Positions 32,987-40,463 of a stretch of 64,000 nucleotides of DNA are shown one piece after another. A program made the translations under genes and the position numbers. Source of the stretch: Brevibacillus sp. DP1.3A (GTDB taxonomy: Bacteria; Bacillota; Bacilli; Brevibacillales; Brevibacillaceae); the NCBI RefSeq assembly GCF_013284245.2, contig NZ_CP085876.1, positions 4,385,001-4,449,000 of the forward strand. The letters run 5' to 3'. The notes beneath the pieces are model-generated. The model saw only the letters and a list, made by a program, of their open reading frames with translations. It had not been told where the DNA came from and made no database searches. Each line of letters starts with the position of its first letter. Positions within the stretch are counted from its first letter, which is position 1.

Positions 32987-33412
32987 ATGAAAGCAGGCAG
33001 AGAACTAGACCATCCTGAGTACCTGTTACTGTTTGATGGGGTTTGTCATCTGTGCCACGGTGCTGTACAGTTTATTTTGAAGCGTGATCCGCATGGGCAC
33101 ATTCACTTTGCATCCTTACAGTCAGAGAGAGCACAGGAAATTTTGTCTCATTACAAGTATCAGGAAAAAGACTTGTCATCCGTGGTCTTTATCGCCAACG
33201 GACAGCTATATACAAAATCGGATGCGATCTTGCACGTCGGTCGCAAGCTTCAAGGTGGATGGCCTCTGTTGTCAAACGTAGCTCGGCTCATCCCTAGACC
33301 TGTCCGCAATCCGATTTATGATTGGGTCGCGAGAAATCGCTATCGGTGGATGGGCAAAGCTGAACAATGCATGCTTCCTACCCCGCAGATCAGATCCCGC
33401 TTTTTGGATTAA
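32987..33412 (+). CDS. DCC-family (DUF393) thiol-disulfide oxidoreductase-like protein
   Basis: A 141-residue protein with the family motif D-G-V-C-x-x-C at the start (LLLFDGVCHLCHGAVQFIL, about 14-32) and a thioredoxin-like continuation (IHFASLQSERAQEIL; SSVVFIANGQLYTKSDAIL) ending with the family's tryptophan/tyrosine block YDWVARNRYRWMGKAEQC. Members are predicted oxidoreductases; few have been tested. The ATG at 32987 has GGAGGG 8 bases upstream, which also rules out the ATG at 32972 lying within that site. It is 94 bp after hutH without a clear terminator between them, so read-through is possible. Confidence 0.88.
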   Translation: MKAGRELDHPEYLLLFDGVCHLCHGAVQFILKRDPHGHIHFASLQSERAQEILSHYKYQEKDLSSVVFIANGQLYTKSDAILHVGRKLQGGWPLLSNVARLIPRPVRNPIYDWVARNRYRWMGKAEQCMLPTPQIRSRFLD

Positions 33413-33415
33413 AAG

Positions 33416-33457
33416 AAAAAGGAGAAGCCGTTGTCCTATCGCGGCTCCTCCTTTTTT
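33416..33457. terminator. Bidirectional terminator between convergent genes
   Basis: AAAAAGGAG-GCCG and CGGC-CTCCTTTTTT pair around TTGTCCTATC. Confidence 0.88.
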
Positions 33458-33472
33458 ATTCGCTGTGCCCAA

Positions 33473-33769
33473 TCATTCGCTCTTAAATGACAATCCCTTT
33501 TCCTTCAATGCAGTCCGAAGTTTCGGCATAGATGCGGGCCCCATCCCATGATATTTCAGGATCTCTTTTTCGCTGTAGGTTGCGAGCTGTTCCAAGGAAG
33601 TGATCCCATTGTGTTCCAATGCCCTTCTTGCTGGTGCCGAGAGCAGAGAAAGAAATCCCGTGTCCGGTTTGCGTTCTTGCTCACAGATTGGACAAGTCGG
33701 ACAATCACTGCTTTTCATGTATGGATGACCATTCGCGCAAGTTCTTACCATTTTTTTGGAAGTTGTCAT
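33473..33769 (-). CDS. Zinc-ribbon plus RNA polymerase alpha-CTD-like protein
   Basis: A 98-residue protein in two parts. Residues 10-30 (CANGHPYMKSSDCPTCPICE) carry five cysteines and a His arranged like a small zinc ribbon. Residues 40-95 (LSAPARRALEHNGITSLEQL; YSEKEILKYHGMGPASMPKL) follow the helix-hairpin-helix pattern of the RNA polymerase alpha C-terminal domain, which binds UP-element DNA and activators. The protein is much too small to be alpha and has no assembly domain. It may bind DNA or compete with alpha-CTD; similar stand-alone proteins are annotated in bacilli without function. It lies 14 bp after the aldo/keto reductase gene, same strand. Confidence 0.8.
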   Translation of the reverse strand: MTTSKKMVRTCANGHPYMKSSDCPTCPICEQERKPDTGFLSLLSAPARRALEHNGITSLEQLATYSEKEILKYHGMGPASMPKLRTALKEKGLSFKSE

Positions 33770-33783
33770 GGCACGTATCCTTT

Positions 33784-34704
33784 TTAATTCGACGTCGCTT
33801 GTGGATGCTCATCGCTCACATAGTCAGCTGCTTTGGCATTTGCCTCTACCTGCGCTGGGCTCTTGCTGCCTGGGATCACGGTCGTAACAGCCGGATGCAT
33901 GAGGCACCACGCCAATGCCCACTGCGCCATATCCATTCCTTCTGGAACTTCATTTTTCTTGATTTCTTCTACTTGGAGCAGCAGCTTGTTGACATGCTCC
34001 TGATCGTGTCGGTGTCGCACATCGTTTCCACCGAATACAGAACCCGGCTTGTACTTTCCGCTCAAATAACCACTCGCCAGCGGAACGCGGGCCAACACAC
34101 CCAGATCTTGCTGCTGGCAAGAAGCAAAAACACCTTCTTCCGGCTTTTGATCCAAACGATTGTACACCACTTGGATTGCCTTTGCATTCACCGAAGTAGC
34201 GGCGGATGTTTGATGCATGTTGTCATTTTTCGCAATCGAGAGGCCGAGATGACGGATCGTTCCTGCCTGCACCTGTTTGTCGAGGTAAGTCCACAAGTCA
34301 TCATTGTCAAAAGCCTCGTCAGGTCCCGAGTGGAATTGGTACAAGTCTATATAGTCGGTCTGCAAGGCTTCCAGCGATTTTTCCAATTGTTGCTGAACTT
34401 CAGCTGCTCCGTAATGATTGGTTCGAGAAAATTTGTCATGAAAATGATGCCCGAATTTCGTCGCCACAATCCAGTCTTCCCGGCGGCTTTTTTTCAAATA
34501 TCCTCCGATAAGCTGTTCGGACAGATGATCTCCGTAGCATTCCGCTGTATCAATCAAGTTGATCCCGAGATCCTTTGCTTTGTCGAGAATCTGGTCAACA
34601 GCTTCTTGCGAGAAATCCATTCCCCACTCCCCGCCAAATTGCCAGGTACCTACACCGATTACGGATACGTTCAAGTCGGTTTTTCCTAATCTGCGGTACT
34701 TCAT
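33784..34704 (-). CDS. Aldo/keto reductase
   Basis: A 306-residue NADPH-dependent reductase with a TIM barrel. The catalytic tetrad is present: Asp in LIDTAECYG, Tyr in the same block, Lys in VATKFGHHF and His in DLYQFHSGPD. The cofactor end reads TTVIPGSKSPAQVEANAKA. The start of the barrel (YRRLGKTDLNVSVIGVGTWQ) is like general-stress aldo/keto reductases (YhdN group). The physiological carbonyl substrate is unknown. The ATG at 34704 follows AGGAGGAATCGGGCA, and the seven codons upstream of it are not needed. The alpha-CTD-like gene follows at 14 bp. Confidence 0.94.
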   Translation of the reverse strand: MKYRRLGKTDLNVSVIGVGTWQFGGEWGMDFSQEAVDQILDKAKDLGINLIDTAECYGDHLSEQLIGGYLKKSRREDWIVATKFGHHFHDKFSRTNHYGAAEVQQQLEKSLEALQTDYIDLYQFHSGPDEAFDNDDLWTYLDKQVQAGTIRHLGLSIAKNDNMHQTSAATSVNAKAIQVVYNRLDQKPEEGVFASCQQQDLGVLARVPLASGYLSGKYKPGSVFGGNDVRHRHDQEHVNKLLLQVEEIKKNEVPEGMDMAQWALAWCLMHPAVTTVIPGSKSPAQVEANAKAADYVSDEHPQATSN

Positions 34705-34779
34705 TGCCCGATTCCTCCTCATCATGGATAAACGAGAATCCCCTGAACGAATGTTCGCTCAGGGTGTAGACTAAAAAAA

Positions 34780-35289
34780 TTATATGCTTTTCTCGATGTT
34801 CAATTGGCTCACAAAATCTTGCAGATTCCCTTTTCGTTCCTTGCGCATTTTCTTGCGCTCCTCCGCAGTTGCCATCAATCTCTCTTCTTCCTCTGTTTCA
34901 GGGGCAATAGCTGGCACATCAGTCGGATTCCCTTCCTCATCTAGGGCAACAAAGGTGAGAAAAGATGTCGCGGTCAAAATGCGCTTGCCGGTCTGGAGAT
35001 TTTCCGAGATGACTTTTACGAAAATCTCCATAGACGTTCTGCCTGTTGACGAAACAAAAGCTTCCAGGCAGATGGAATGTCCCATTTTGACGGGAGCAAG
35101 AAAGTCAATCGAGTCAATCGATGCTGTCACAACAGGGCGACGCGAATGTCGCATCGCAGCGATTGCAGCTACCTCATCTATATAAGCCATCATCGTACCA
35201 CCAAAAATAGTCCCATGGTAATTCGTATCAGATGGCTGAACCAGTGATGCCTGAATTGTACGAGATTCTTGAGTTGTCTTGATGTTCAT
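34780..35289 (-). CDS. Acyl-CoA thioesterase, hotdog fold (YkhA-like)
   Basis: A 169-residue hotdog protein. The core NYHGTIFGGTMMAYIDEVAA (about 23-42) has the central helix and the Asp/Glu seen in YciA/BFIT-type acyl-CoA hydrolases; the strands VVTASIDSIDFLAPVKMGHS and SMEIFVKVISENLQTGKR follow. The C-terminal ~45 residues are charged (PETEEEERLMATAEERKKMR), as in B. subtilis YkhA. It would hydrolyse medium- or long-chain acyl-CoA in the cytosol. AAAGGAGC precedes the ATG. It is monocistronic; a hairpin (34731-34755) downstream lacks a T-tract. Confidence 0.92.
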   Translation of the reverse strand: MNIKTTQESRTIQASLVQPSDTNYHGTIFGGTMMAYIDEVAAIAAMRHSRRPVVTASIDSIDFLAPVKMGHSICLEAFVSSTGRTSMEIFVKVISENLQTGKRILTATSFLTFVALDEEGNPTDVPAIAPETEEEERLMATAEERKKMRKERKGNLQDFVSQLNIEKSI

Positions 35290-35345
35290 CGCTGTTGCTC
35301 CTTTATCAATCTACTTGATGCATACTTCATCATATCACAAGGCAT

Positions 35346-36110
35346 TTAACGTTCCAATTGATAGCTGATCGCAAGCATGCCTTCTATTCTCTCTGCATCA
35401 TCTTGCAAAATGTAACGTAACAAAGGGAGATTCCACTCATAAGCTGGGCGATAGCCGTCTAAAGCAAACAGCTTGTCATCTATATGCGTGGCAAGCTTTC
35501 GGCGGGCCGGACTGGCACAGTAAAACTGCTCCAAATAATCCGTACCCCATCTGGAAAAGGAAGACGTTTCGGTGGTAACCGCCGTTAGCAGGATCCCTTC
35601 CCCTGTCTCAATCAAATCGATTGGATACAGTTGACAGCTAAATGGCTTGAGAGGCTCAACTTCACGACCAGCCTGTTCGGCATAAGCATGGATCGCACAG
35701 CCGTAACGCCCATTGTTTTCTTGATAAAAAAGACAATTACCATGCCGCATGCGAATGGTTCCTGGAGGCTCATTGCGATCCCAAACCCCATGAAGAAGCC
35801 AATGATTGCGTTCAGACTCATCCTGGAGTCCAGCAGAGATAGAGGGGATTTCCCCCTCCATGATTGGAATCTGCCATTCTTCTACTGCGTATGGTTGTCC
35901 ACCCTCACAACACGTCTCACGATGAACCGTCCTGCAATTCCAACAGTCCAAATGAAACAAAGCTTGGAGGGCTGTTACATCAACCAAATATTGTCCCGCT
36001 CTCACCAAGGAATGCTTGTTTTTCTTTATATATTTTTCGCAGTGGTACGCCTCTTTATCAGACATGGGATCGGGCGTGCCTACATAACGAAAAGCCCGCT
36101 TCGTTTTCAT
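35346..36110 (-). CDS. DUF3109-like cysteine-rich protein
   Basis: A 254-residue protein with many conserved cysteines: LDCWNCRTVHRETCCEGG (about 54-71), GNCLFYQ..., GRYGCAIHAYAEQ and KPFSCQLYPID. This spacing is like the CxxCxxC/CxxC arrangement of DUF3109/YkgJ-type proteins, which probably bind zinc or an Fe-S cluster. No enzyme activity is established for the family. The start codon overlaps the stop of the upstream gene by 4 bases (ATGA at 36107-36110), so translation is coupled. The C terminus (AYEWNLPLLRYILQDDAERI) is helical and variable. It is probably cytoplasmic. Confidence 0.8.
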   Translation of the reverse strand: MKTKRAFRYVGTPDPMSDKEAYHCEKYIKKNKHSLVRAGQYLVDVTALQALFHLDCWNCRTVHRETCCEGGQPYAVEEWQIPIMEGEIPSISAGLQDESERNHWLLHGVWDRNEPPGTIRMRHGNCLFYQENNGRYGCAIHAYAEQAGREVEPLKPFSCQLYPIDLIETGEGILLTAVTTETSSFSRWGTDYLEQFYCASPARRKLATHIDDKLFALDGYRPAYEWNLPLLRYILQDDAERIEGMLAISYQLER

Positions 36111-36427
36111 TTTTGCAAAACAATCTCCGCTTCTGTTCCAAAAATGCGCAAATGGCCTTCCTCATAGCTAGCCAAATCTACTTCATCACCCGGAATTTCC
36201 ATCAGGATTTCCATTTCTTCGCCCTCTACTGTCGTAAACACGAGCAGGAGATCTTTTTCCTCAAATTCATTGTCAGTCAGTTTGGTTTCGAGGAGCTGAG
36301 CTTGAAATTGTGTTACCTCTTCCTCTTCTTCGCTATCGGTATCCCATTGGGTAAAAGCCACGGAAACCTTTTGATTTTTATACTCCGCCAACAGTTGAAT
36401 CAATTGCTCGTGTTGTTGAATGTCCAT
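36107..36427 (-). CDS. Acidic protein of unknown function, coupled to the DUF3109 gene
   Basis: I do not recognise this 106-residue protein. It is very acidic (TDSEEEEEVTQ; TVEGEEMEILMEIPGDEVDL) with predicted beta strands (KVSVAFTQW; DLLLVFTTVE; LRIFGTEAEIVL), reminiscent of small DUF1292-like proteins. GGAGGGATTACAAG precedes the ATG. The last codons overlap the start of the cysteine-rich gene, so the pair is likely expressed in fixed ratio and may act together. Confidence 0.7.
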   Translation of the reverse strand: MDIQQHEQLIQLLAEYKNQKVSVAFTQWDTDSEEEEEVTQFQAQLLETKLTDNEFEEKDLLLVFTTVEGEEMEILMEIPGDEVDLASYEEGHLRIFGTEAEIVLQK

Positions 36428-36489
36428 CTTGTAATCCCTCCGAAATGGTTCATACTGCCCATCATAACAAAGTAGCTCTTAAAAAGCCA

Positions 36490-36530
36490 AAAAGAAATAC
36501 CGCTTCGCTGTGGGAAGCGGCTATTTCTCT
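36490..36530 (-). terminator. Terminator after the pterin dehydratase-like gene
   Basis: AGAAATA-CCGCTTC and GAAGCGG-TATTTCT pair on the minus strand and are followed by TTTT. Confidence 0.82.
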
Positions 36531-36538
36531 TCTGCCTG

Positions 36539-36823
36539 TTAGCTTACTTTGCTAATGGTCTGGGCTAACGCAAAATCTTTGCCGGTTAAACCTTTTGCCT
36601 CGCGGGTGGCTAACGTAAACGTAACCGTTCCCCCTGCCAGATGAATTTCCACATGCTGATTGTCATGCTCAAGCATCTCTGCCACACGGTTAACGAAACT
36701 GACCGCAGTGGAAAAGTCACGACAGTGGTACGTGCGTGATAGTGCCATTCGGTCTTCTACCAGCTTCCAGCCAGGTACCTTGCTCAGATACAATTTGACC
36801 TGTTCCAAAGACAGCTTGCTCAT
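36539..36823 (-). CDS. Pterin-4a-carbinolamine dehydratase-like protein
   Basis: A 94-residue protein of PCD length and pattern: PGWKLVEDRMALSRTYHCRD, FVNRVAEMLEHDNQHVEIHL, then TFTLATREAKGLTGKDFALA. PCD enzymes recycle tetrahydrobiopterin cofactors and rely on a [E/D]xx[N]HHPx[W/I] block and a TH motif. Here the HHP site reads HDNQHVEIHL and the TH site reads ATREAKGLT, so two catalytic histidines appear changed, while G-L-T-x-x-D-x-x-L-A is kept. It may be a non-catalytic or altered-function member. The 5' region has GGGGGC upstream of the ATG. No phenylalanine hydroxylase gene is nearby. Confidence 0.82.
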   Translation of the reverse strand: MSKLSLEQVKLYLSKVPGWKLVEDRMALSRTYHCRDFSTAVSFVNRVAEMLEHDNQHVEIHLAGGTVTFTLATREAKGLTGKDFALAQTISKVS

Positions 36824-36898
36824 TTTCGCAATGCCCCCTTTACCCGATGAATGGTTGTTACACCATCATATTCACGAGACGTACAGGTTATCCGCTCC

Positions 36899-37636
36899 CT
36901 ATTGCTTCACGGCATAAAAAATCATACGAGGTGATTCATGCGCCACATATTCGTCAAACCGATAATTTCCAAATACTTGGATTTTTTCGAATCCCGCCTC
37001 TGTCAGCATTGCAATCATTTGCTGGGCAGAAAACAAGCGAACCTGCTCCATATACTCACGCGGTTCATTCGAAGACTCGTCGGAAATCAGTATCCGCTTT
37101 TTCACAAATCCATCCTGGATCCAGCGTTCTTCTTTAATCAACATTCCACTGACTTCCTTCGTAGAGTGCGACACGAGATTATCCATGACGTACGCTGCAT
37201 TTAAGAAATCGATGACCACTTCACCTTTTGTTTTGAGTGCTTGTGCCATGTTACGAATAACGTTAGCATTTTCTTCATCTGTGGAGAAATAACCAAAGCT
37301 GGTAAACAAATTCACCACGATATCAAATTCGTCGTGAAACGGAATGTCGCGCATGTCACAGCGGGCAAAACTTAGCTGTGGATAGGTGTTTTGTTCCTCA
37401 GCCAACTGTAAGAGAACAGGCGACAAATCCACACCAACTACTTCATAGCCCCGGCGAGCCAGCGCACGCGAATGACGCCCGCTCCCGCAGCAAAGATCAA
37501 GTACGCGTCCTGTGTCCTTTATCGGCAATCTTTCCAACAGATTAGCGATCTCTCCATCTGCTGCCGAATCGTCCCTATGACGATACACAAGCACATAATC
37601 TTCGCGAAAGCTGCGTTCAAACCATTCTTCTGCCAT
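36899..37636 (-). CDS. Class I SAM-dependent methyltransferase
   Basis: A 245-residue methyltransferase with clear motifs: RVLDLCCGSGRHSRALARRG (motif I, about 44-63), VVGVDLSPVLLQLAEEQ (motif II acidic residue), FARCDMRDIPFHDEFDIVV (motif IV) and KTKGEVVIDFLNA (motif VI region). The C-terminal half (LISDESSNEPREYMEQVRLF; MIAMLTEAGFEKIQVFGNY) is the substrate-binding sheet typical of small-molecule methyltransferases. The substrate is unknown. It starts with an ATG at 37636 after AAAGGGGC. It is transcribed away from the VOC/TetR pair. Confidence 0.9.
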   Translation of the reverse strand: MAEEWFERSFREDYVLVYRHRDDSAADGEIANLLERLPIKDTGRVLDLCCGSGRHSRALARRGYEVVGVDLSPVLLQLAEEQNTYPQLSFARCDMRDIPFHDEFDIVVNLFTSFGYFSTDEENANVIRNMAQALKTKGEVVIDFLNAAYVMDNLVSHSTKEVSGMLIKEERWIQDGFVKKRILISDESSNEPREYMEQVRLFSAQQMIAMLTEAGFEKIQVFGNYRFDEYVAHESPRMIFYAVKQ

Positions 37637-37750
37637 GTCTGAGCCCCTTTAATTCCAAGATGTTCTTATTATACCACAGCGGGGTTTATCCGGAGCCGAT
37701 TTGCATGTGGCAAAGTGTACAAAAGCTTTGTTAAAAAATATAGAAAAAAC

Positions 37751-37779
37751 TTTACATACATACTGTATGTATGTTAAAT
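37751..37779 (+). promoter_or_regulatory. TetR-controlled promoter: operator between -35 and -10
   Basis: TTTACA (37751-37756) and TTAAAT (37774-37779) are 17 bp apart. A 21-bp perfect palindrome, ACATACATAC-T-GTATGTATGT, occupies 37754-37774, filling the spacer. This resembles operators of BM3R1/QacR-type TetR repressors. The regulator is encoded two genes downstream. Confidence 0.85.
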
Positions 37780-37812
37780 TAACCTCATCCAATCGTGAGG
37801 GAGAGATCCGTA

Positions 37813-38238
37813 ATGAAAGTGAACAGCTTTTATCCTGTCATCTTGACAGAACAAGTTGAGGCTAGCTCGAAGTTTTATCGTGAACACTTTGGATTTGAAA
37901 TTGTTTTCGAAGCAGACTGGTATGTGAGCCTGCAAAATCAGAGCAGCAATCCGGCATTTGAGCTAGCCATCTTAGATCCTTCTCACAACACAATTCCACA
38001 AGGATTCCGAAAGCCAGTAGATGGTGGTCTTATCCTTAATTTCGAAGTCGATGATGTTGACGCTGAATACGAGAGACTTATTGTGAAAGCAGGACTTCCT
38101 CTCCATCTGGATATTAGAGACGAGGAGTTCGGTCAGCGGCATTTTATTACATCCGATCCGAATGGCATTTTACTTGATATCATAAAAGTAATCCCGCCTT
38201 CTGAAGCATTTGCTGAAAGTTATGTTGACCCTGTATAA
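37813..38238 (+). CDS. VOC-family (glyoxalase/bleomycin-resistance fold) protein
   Basis: A 141-residue vicinal-oxygen-chelate protein with two beta-alpha-beta3 modules: [28 protein letters not shown] and [20 protein letters not shown] ... [20 protein letters not shown]. The second ends with the usual D-P-D/N-G-x-x-x-D/E signature ([10 protein letters not shown]). Metal ligands are not fully evident, so it could be an enzyme or a drug-sequestering protein. It is directly controlled by the TetR operator and is the likely effector of that unit. GAGGGAGAG precedes the ATG at 37813. The TetR gene follows after 33 bp. Confidence 0.9.
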   Translation: MKVNSFYPVILTEQVEASSKFYREHFGFEIVFEADWYVSLQNQSSNPAFELAILDPSHNTIPQGFRKPVDGGLILNFEVDDVDAEYERLIVKAGLPLHLDIRDEEFGQRHFITSDPNGILLDIIKVIPPSEAFAESYVDPV

Positions 38239-38271
38239 TCTGGCATGAAATAAGTAAGGAGATCGTACCGC

Positions 38272-38862
38272 ATGAAGATGTCCAAAGCAGAGCAAAAACA
38301 ACAGACGATGCAAAAATTGATCGAAGTAGCAAGAGAGATGTTCTCCAGGCAAGGTTACGCGGATGCCGCTATGGAAGACATCGTAAAGCAAGCCGGGGTG
38401 ACCCGTGGCGCACTGTACCATAACTTTGGGAGCAAAGAAGGATTATTTGAGGCAGTACTGGCTTCTGTCCAACAAGAAATCGGTGAGCGCGTAGAAGCTG
38501 AAGCTGCGAAAAGTGAGGATCCTTGGCAACAATTGATCTTGGGTTGCTTGGCCTTTGTCTCCTCGGCCGTCGAACATCGCAACAAGCGGATTTTGCTTAT
38601 CGATGGCCCTTCTGTTATCGGGTGGGAAACATGGCGCCGGATGGACGAGGAAAACTCCATGAGGCATCTCAGGGAGCAGCTTCAAACGATGCAGGAGCAA
38701 GGATACCTTCGTCCCGTTTCCATCGATGCTCTGACGCATTTGCTGTCTGGTGCGATGAATGAAGCGGTGCTCTGGATTTCGGAGACGTCTGATCATGAAA
38801 AGTCCCTTGAGGAAATTTCAACAGCAATGACTCTTCTCTTGGAAGGATATCGCACCAAATAA
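38272..38862 (+). CDS. TetR-family transcriptional repressor
   Basis: A 196-residue TetR protein. The N-terminal HTH is complete: LIEVAREMFSRQGYADAAME then DIVKQAGVTRGALYHNFGSK (about 17-56). The C-terminal ligand domain (about 65-190) is helical (WQQLILGCLAFVSSAVEHRN; IDALTHLLSGAMNEAVLWIS), resembling the TetR_C domain of repressors controlling efflux or detoxification. It is co-transcribed with the VOC gene from a promoter whose spacer holds the palindrome, so it almost surely represses its own operon. The inducer is unknown. AAGGAG precedes the ATG. A terminator follows. Confidence 0.95.
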   Translation: MKMSKAEQKQQTMQKLIEVAREMFSRQGYADAAMEDIVKQAGVTRGALYHNFGSKEGLFEAVLASVQQEIGERVEAEAAKSEDPWQQLILGCLAFVSSAVEHRNKRILLIDGPSVIGWETWRRMDEENSMRHLREQLQTMQEQGYLRPVSIDALTHLLSGAMNEAVLWISETSDHEKSLEEISTAMTLLLEGYRTK

Positions 38863-38866
38863 AAGC

Positions 38867-38917
38867 AAAGCACCCCTGCTTCCGCCTCTTACCGGCAAAA
38901 TGTAGGGGTGCTCTGTT
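38867..38917. terminator. Terminator between tetR and dck
   Basis: AGCACCCCT and AGGGGTGCT form a 9-bp stem closing a large loop; poly-A/T on both sides is modest. Confidence 0.65.
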
Positions 38918-38932
38918 ATTGTAAAGGTTTTT

Positions 38933-39625
38933 TTATGATGAAAAGCGGGTAGCTCGTCCAAGCCGAATTTTTTCAGCAGCCCGAGCAATAATGCTCTCTA
39001 CCGAAGATGGGTCATCCACAACATCGTATTCGTTGATATTGACCCGCAAAATCGGACAGGAAGTAAAGGAAGCAATCCAGCTATCATAGCGGCCAAACAA
39101 ATCCTGCCAGTAATCCACCGGCGTTTGTTGCTCCATCGGACGCCCGCGCTCTTTTACGCGGTCAATAATATCATCGAAGCTTCCCTCTAAATAGATCAAA
39201 ATATCCGGATGCGGGAAGTAAGGCGTCATGACCATCGCTTCAAAAAGTTCTGTATAAGTGCGGTAATCTTCTTCTGTCATGTTGCCTTGCTCGTACAGCA
39301 TGCGGGCAAAAATCCCGGTATCCTCATAAATGGAGCGATCTTGGACAAAACCGCCGCCATAATCAAACATCCGTTTTTGTTCCTTAAAGCGTTCTGCCAA
39401 AAAGAAAATTTGCAAATGGAAACCCCAACGCGATAAATCGTTATAGTAACGGCCCAAATACGGGTTATTGTCAACCTTCTCTACAGATACACGAAATCCT
39501 AGCTGGCCTGCCAAGGCATGTGTAAAGGTGGATTTTCCTACCCCTACTGTCCCTCCGATCGTAATCACTGCGTTGTTCGGTATCCCGTATTTTTCACGAA
39601 GCGTGCTGTTTTGAAACCTCGACAT
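38933..39625 (-). CDS. dck: Deoxyadenosine/deoxycytidine kinase
   Basis: A 230-residue deoxynucleoside kinase very similar in pattern to B. subtilis Dck (YaaF): IPNNAVITIGGTVGVGKSTF with P-loop GTVGVGKS (about 25-32), VDNNPYLGRYYNDLSRWGFH, FLAERFKEQKRMF, the DRS motif in FVQDRSIYEDTGIFARM, TYTELFEAMVMTPYFPHPD and the LID arginines in RVKERGRPMEQQTP. It phosphorylates dAdo and dCyd for nucleotide salvage. AAGGAG precedes the ATG. It lies 42 bp after dgk on the same strand, the same pairing as dgk-dck of B. subtilis. Confidence 0.95.
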   Translation of the reverse strand: MSRFQNSTLREKYGIPNNAVITIGGTVGVGKSTFTHALAGQLGFRVSVEKVDNNPYLGRYYNDLSRWGFHLQIFFLAERFKEQKRMFDYGGGFVQDRSIYEDTGIFARMLYEQGNMTEEDYRTYTELFEAMVMTPYFPHPDILIYLEGSFDDIIDRVKERGRPMEQQTPVDYWQDLFGRYDSWIASFTSCPILRVNINEYDVVDDPSSVESIIARAAEKIRLGRATRFSS

Positions 39626-39667
39626 GTACGCAACTCCTTATCCCCATGCTTACTTTTCCTTTGTTCC

Positions 39668-40309
39668 CTAACCTTCTTGTCCCATCAACTCTTGGATCCG
39701 TGGGGCAATTCGATCCAGTACAACCTTCAAATCTTCTGGTCTATGTACGAAATCCAAATCGTCACAGTCGAATTTGATGACAGGCGTATCCGGATGATGC
39801 TTTTCAAACGCTTCCATAAACTCGTTATAATCAGCAATCAGGTTCTCCATATAGGTGACATCCATGCTGCGCTCCATTTCGCGATCGCGCATCGAAATCC
39901 GCTTCATCACGGTCTCAATCGAAGCTGTCATGTAGATCACCAAATGGGCCTGAGGCAAATCCTCTGTTAGGATATCATAAATTTTGAGGTACTTTGGCAG
40001 GTTATCTCCTTGTAACGTCCGTTTGGCAAAAATCGTATTTTTGAAAATATTGTAATCAGAAACAACGGAAATACCTTGATTCAGGAACTGAGAATGAATA
40101 TCCTGCAACTGCTTGTAACGGTTGCAGAGGAAAAACATCTCTAGTTGAAAGCTCCATTCGGCAATATTTTCATAAAATTTACCCAGGAACGGATTTTCGT
40201 AGACGATCTCTTCCAGTAGCTGCAAGTTGCATGCGCGGCTTAGTTCCCGCGATAAAGAGGTTTTCCCAATACCAATAGGTCCCTCAACGGTAATCAATAT
40301 GGACTTCAT
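39668..40309 (-). CDS. dgk: Deoxyguanosine kinase
   Basis: A 213-residue partner of dck, matching B. subtilis Dgk (YaaG): ILITVEGPIGIGKTSLSREL with P-loop EGPIGIGKT, VYENPFLGKFYENIAEWSFQ, EMFFLCNRYKQLQDI, VVSDYNIFKNTIFAKRTL (DRS region replaced by SDY as in Dgk) and KRISMRDREMERSMDVTYME for the LID. It makes dGMP from deoxyguanosine in purine salvage. The ATG at 40309 is preferred because the protein then begins like its family; the upstream 33 in-frame codons lack a ribosome site and family similarity. The ribosome site AAAGGAAT is moderate. It is first in the dgk-dck unit. Confidence 0.94.
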   Translation of the reverse strand: MKSILITVEGPIGIGKTSLSRELSRACNLQLLEEIVYENPFLGKFYENIAEWSFQLEMFFLCNRYKQLQDIHSQFLNQGISVVSDYNIFKNTIFAKRTLQGDNLPKYLKIYDILTEDLPQAHLVIYMTASIETVMKRISMRDREMERSMDVTYMENLIADYNEFMEAFEKHHPDTPVIKFDCDDLDFVHRPEDLKVVLDRIAPRIQELMGQEG

Positions 40310-40430
40310 GTATGCTTCGATTCCTTTCAAGAAAATGAGAGCACTCCATATTCTAGCACGTATGTAAGTGTTTGTCGAAAACATTCGCATCCTGTCGTTT
40401 AGTATCATTTGGTATTCATTTTTCTAAAAG

Positions 40431-40456
40431 AAAAACTGCTCTTCATCAAGAGCAGT
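40431..40456 (-). terminator. Terminator of splB
   Basis: ACTGCTCTT and AAGAGCAGT pair around GATG and are followed by TTTTTC on the minus strand. Confidence 0.9.
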
Positions 40457-40463
40457 CTGGTTC

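Noticed and set aside
33619-34689. 356-residue frame antisense to the aldo/keto reductase
   Set aside because: The minus strand encodes a full reductase with its catalytic tetrad; the antisense product has no recognisable domain.
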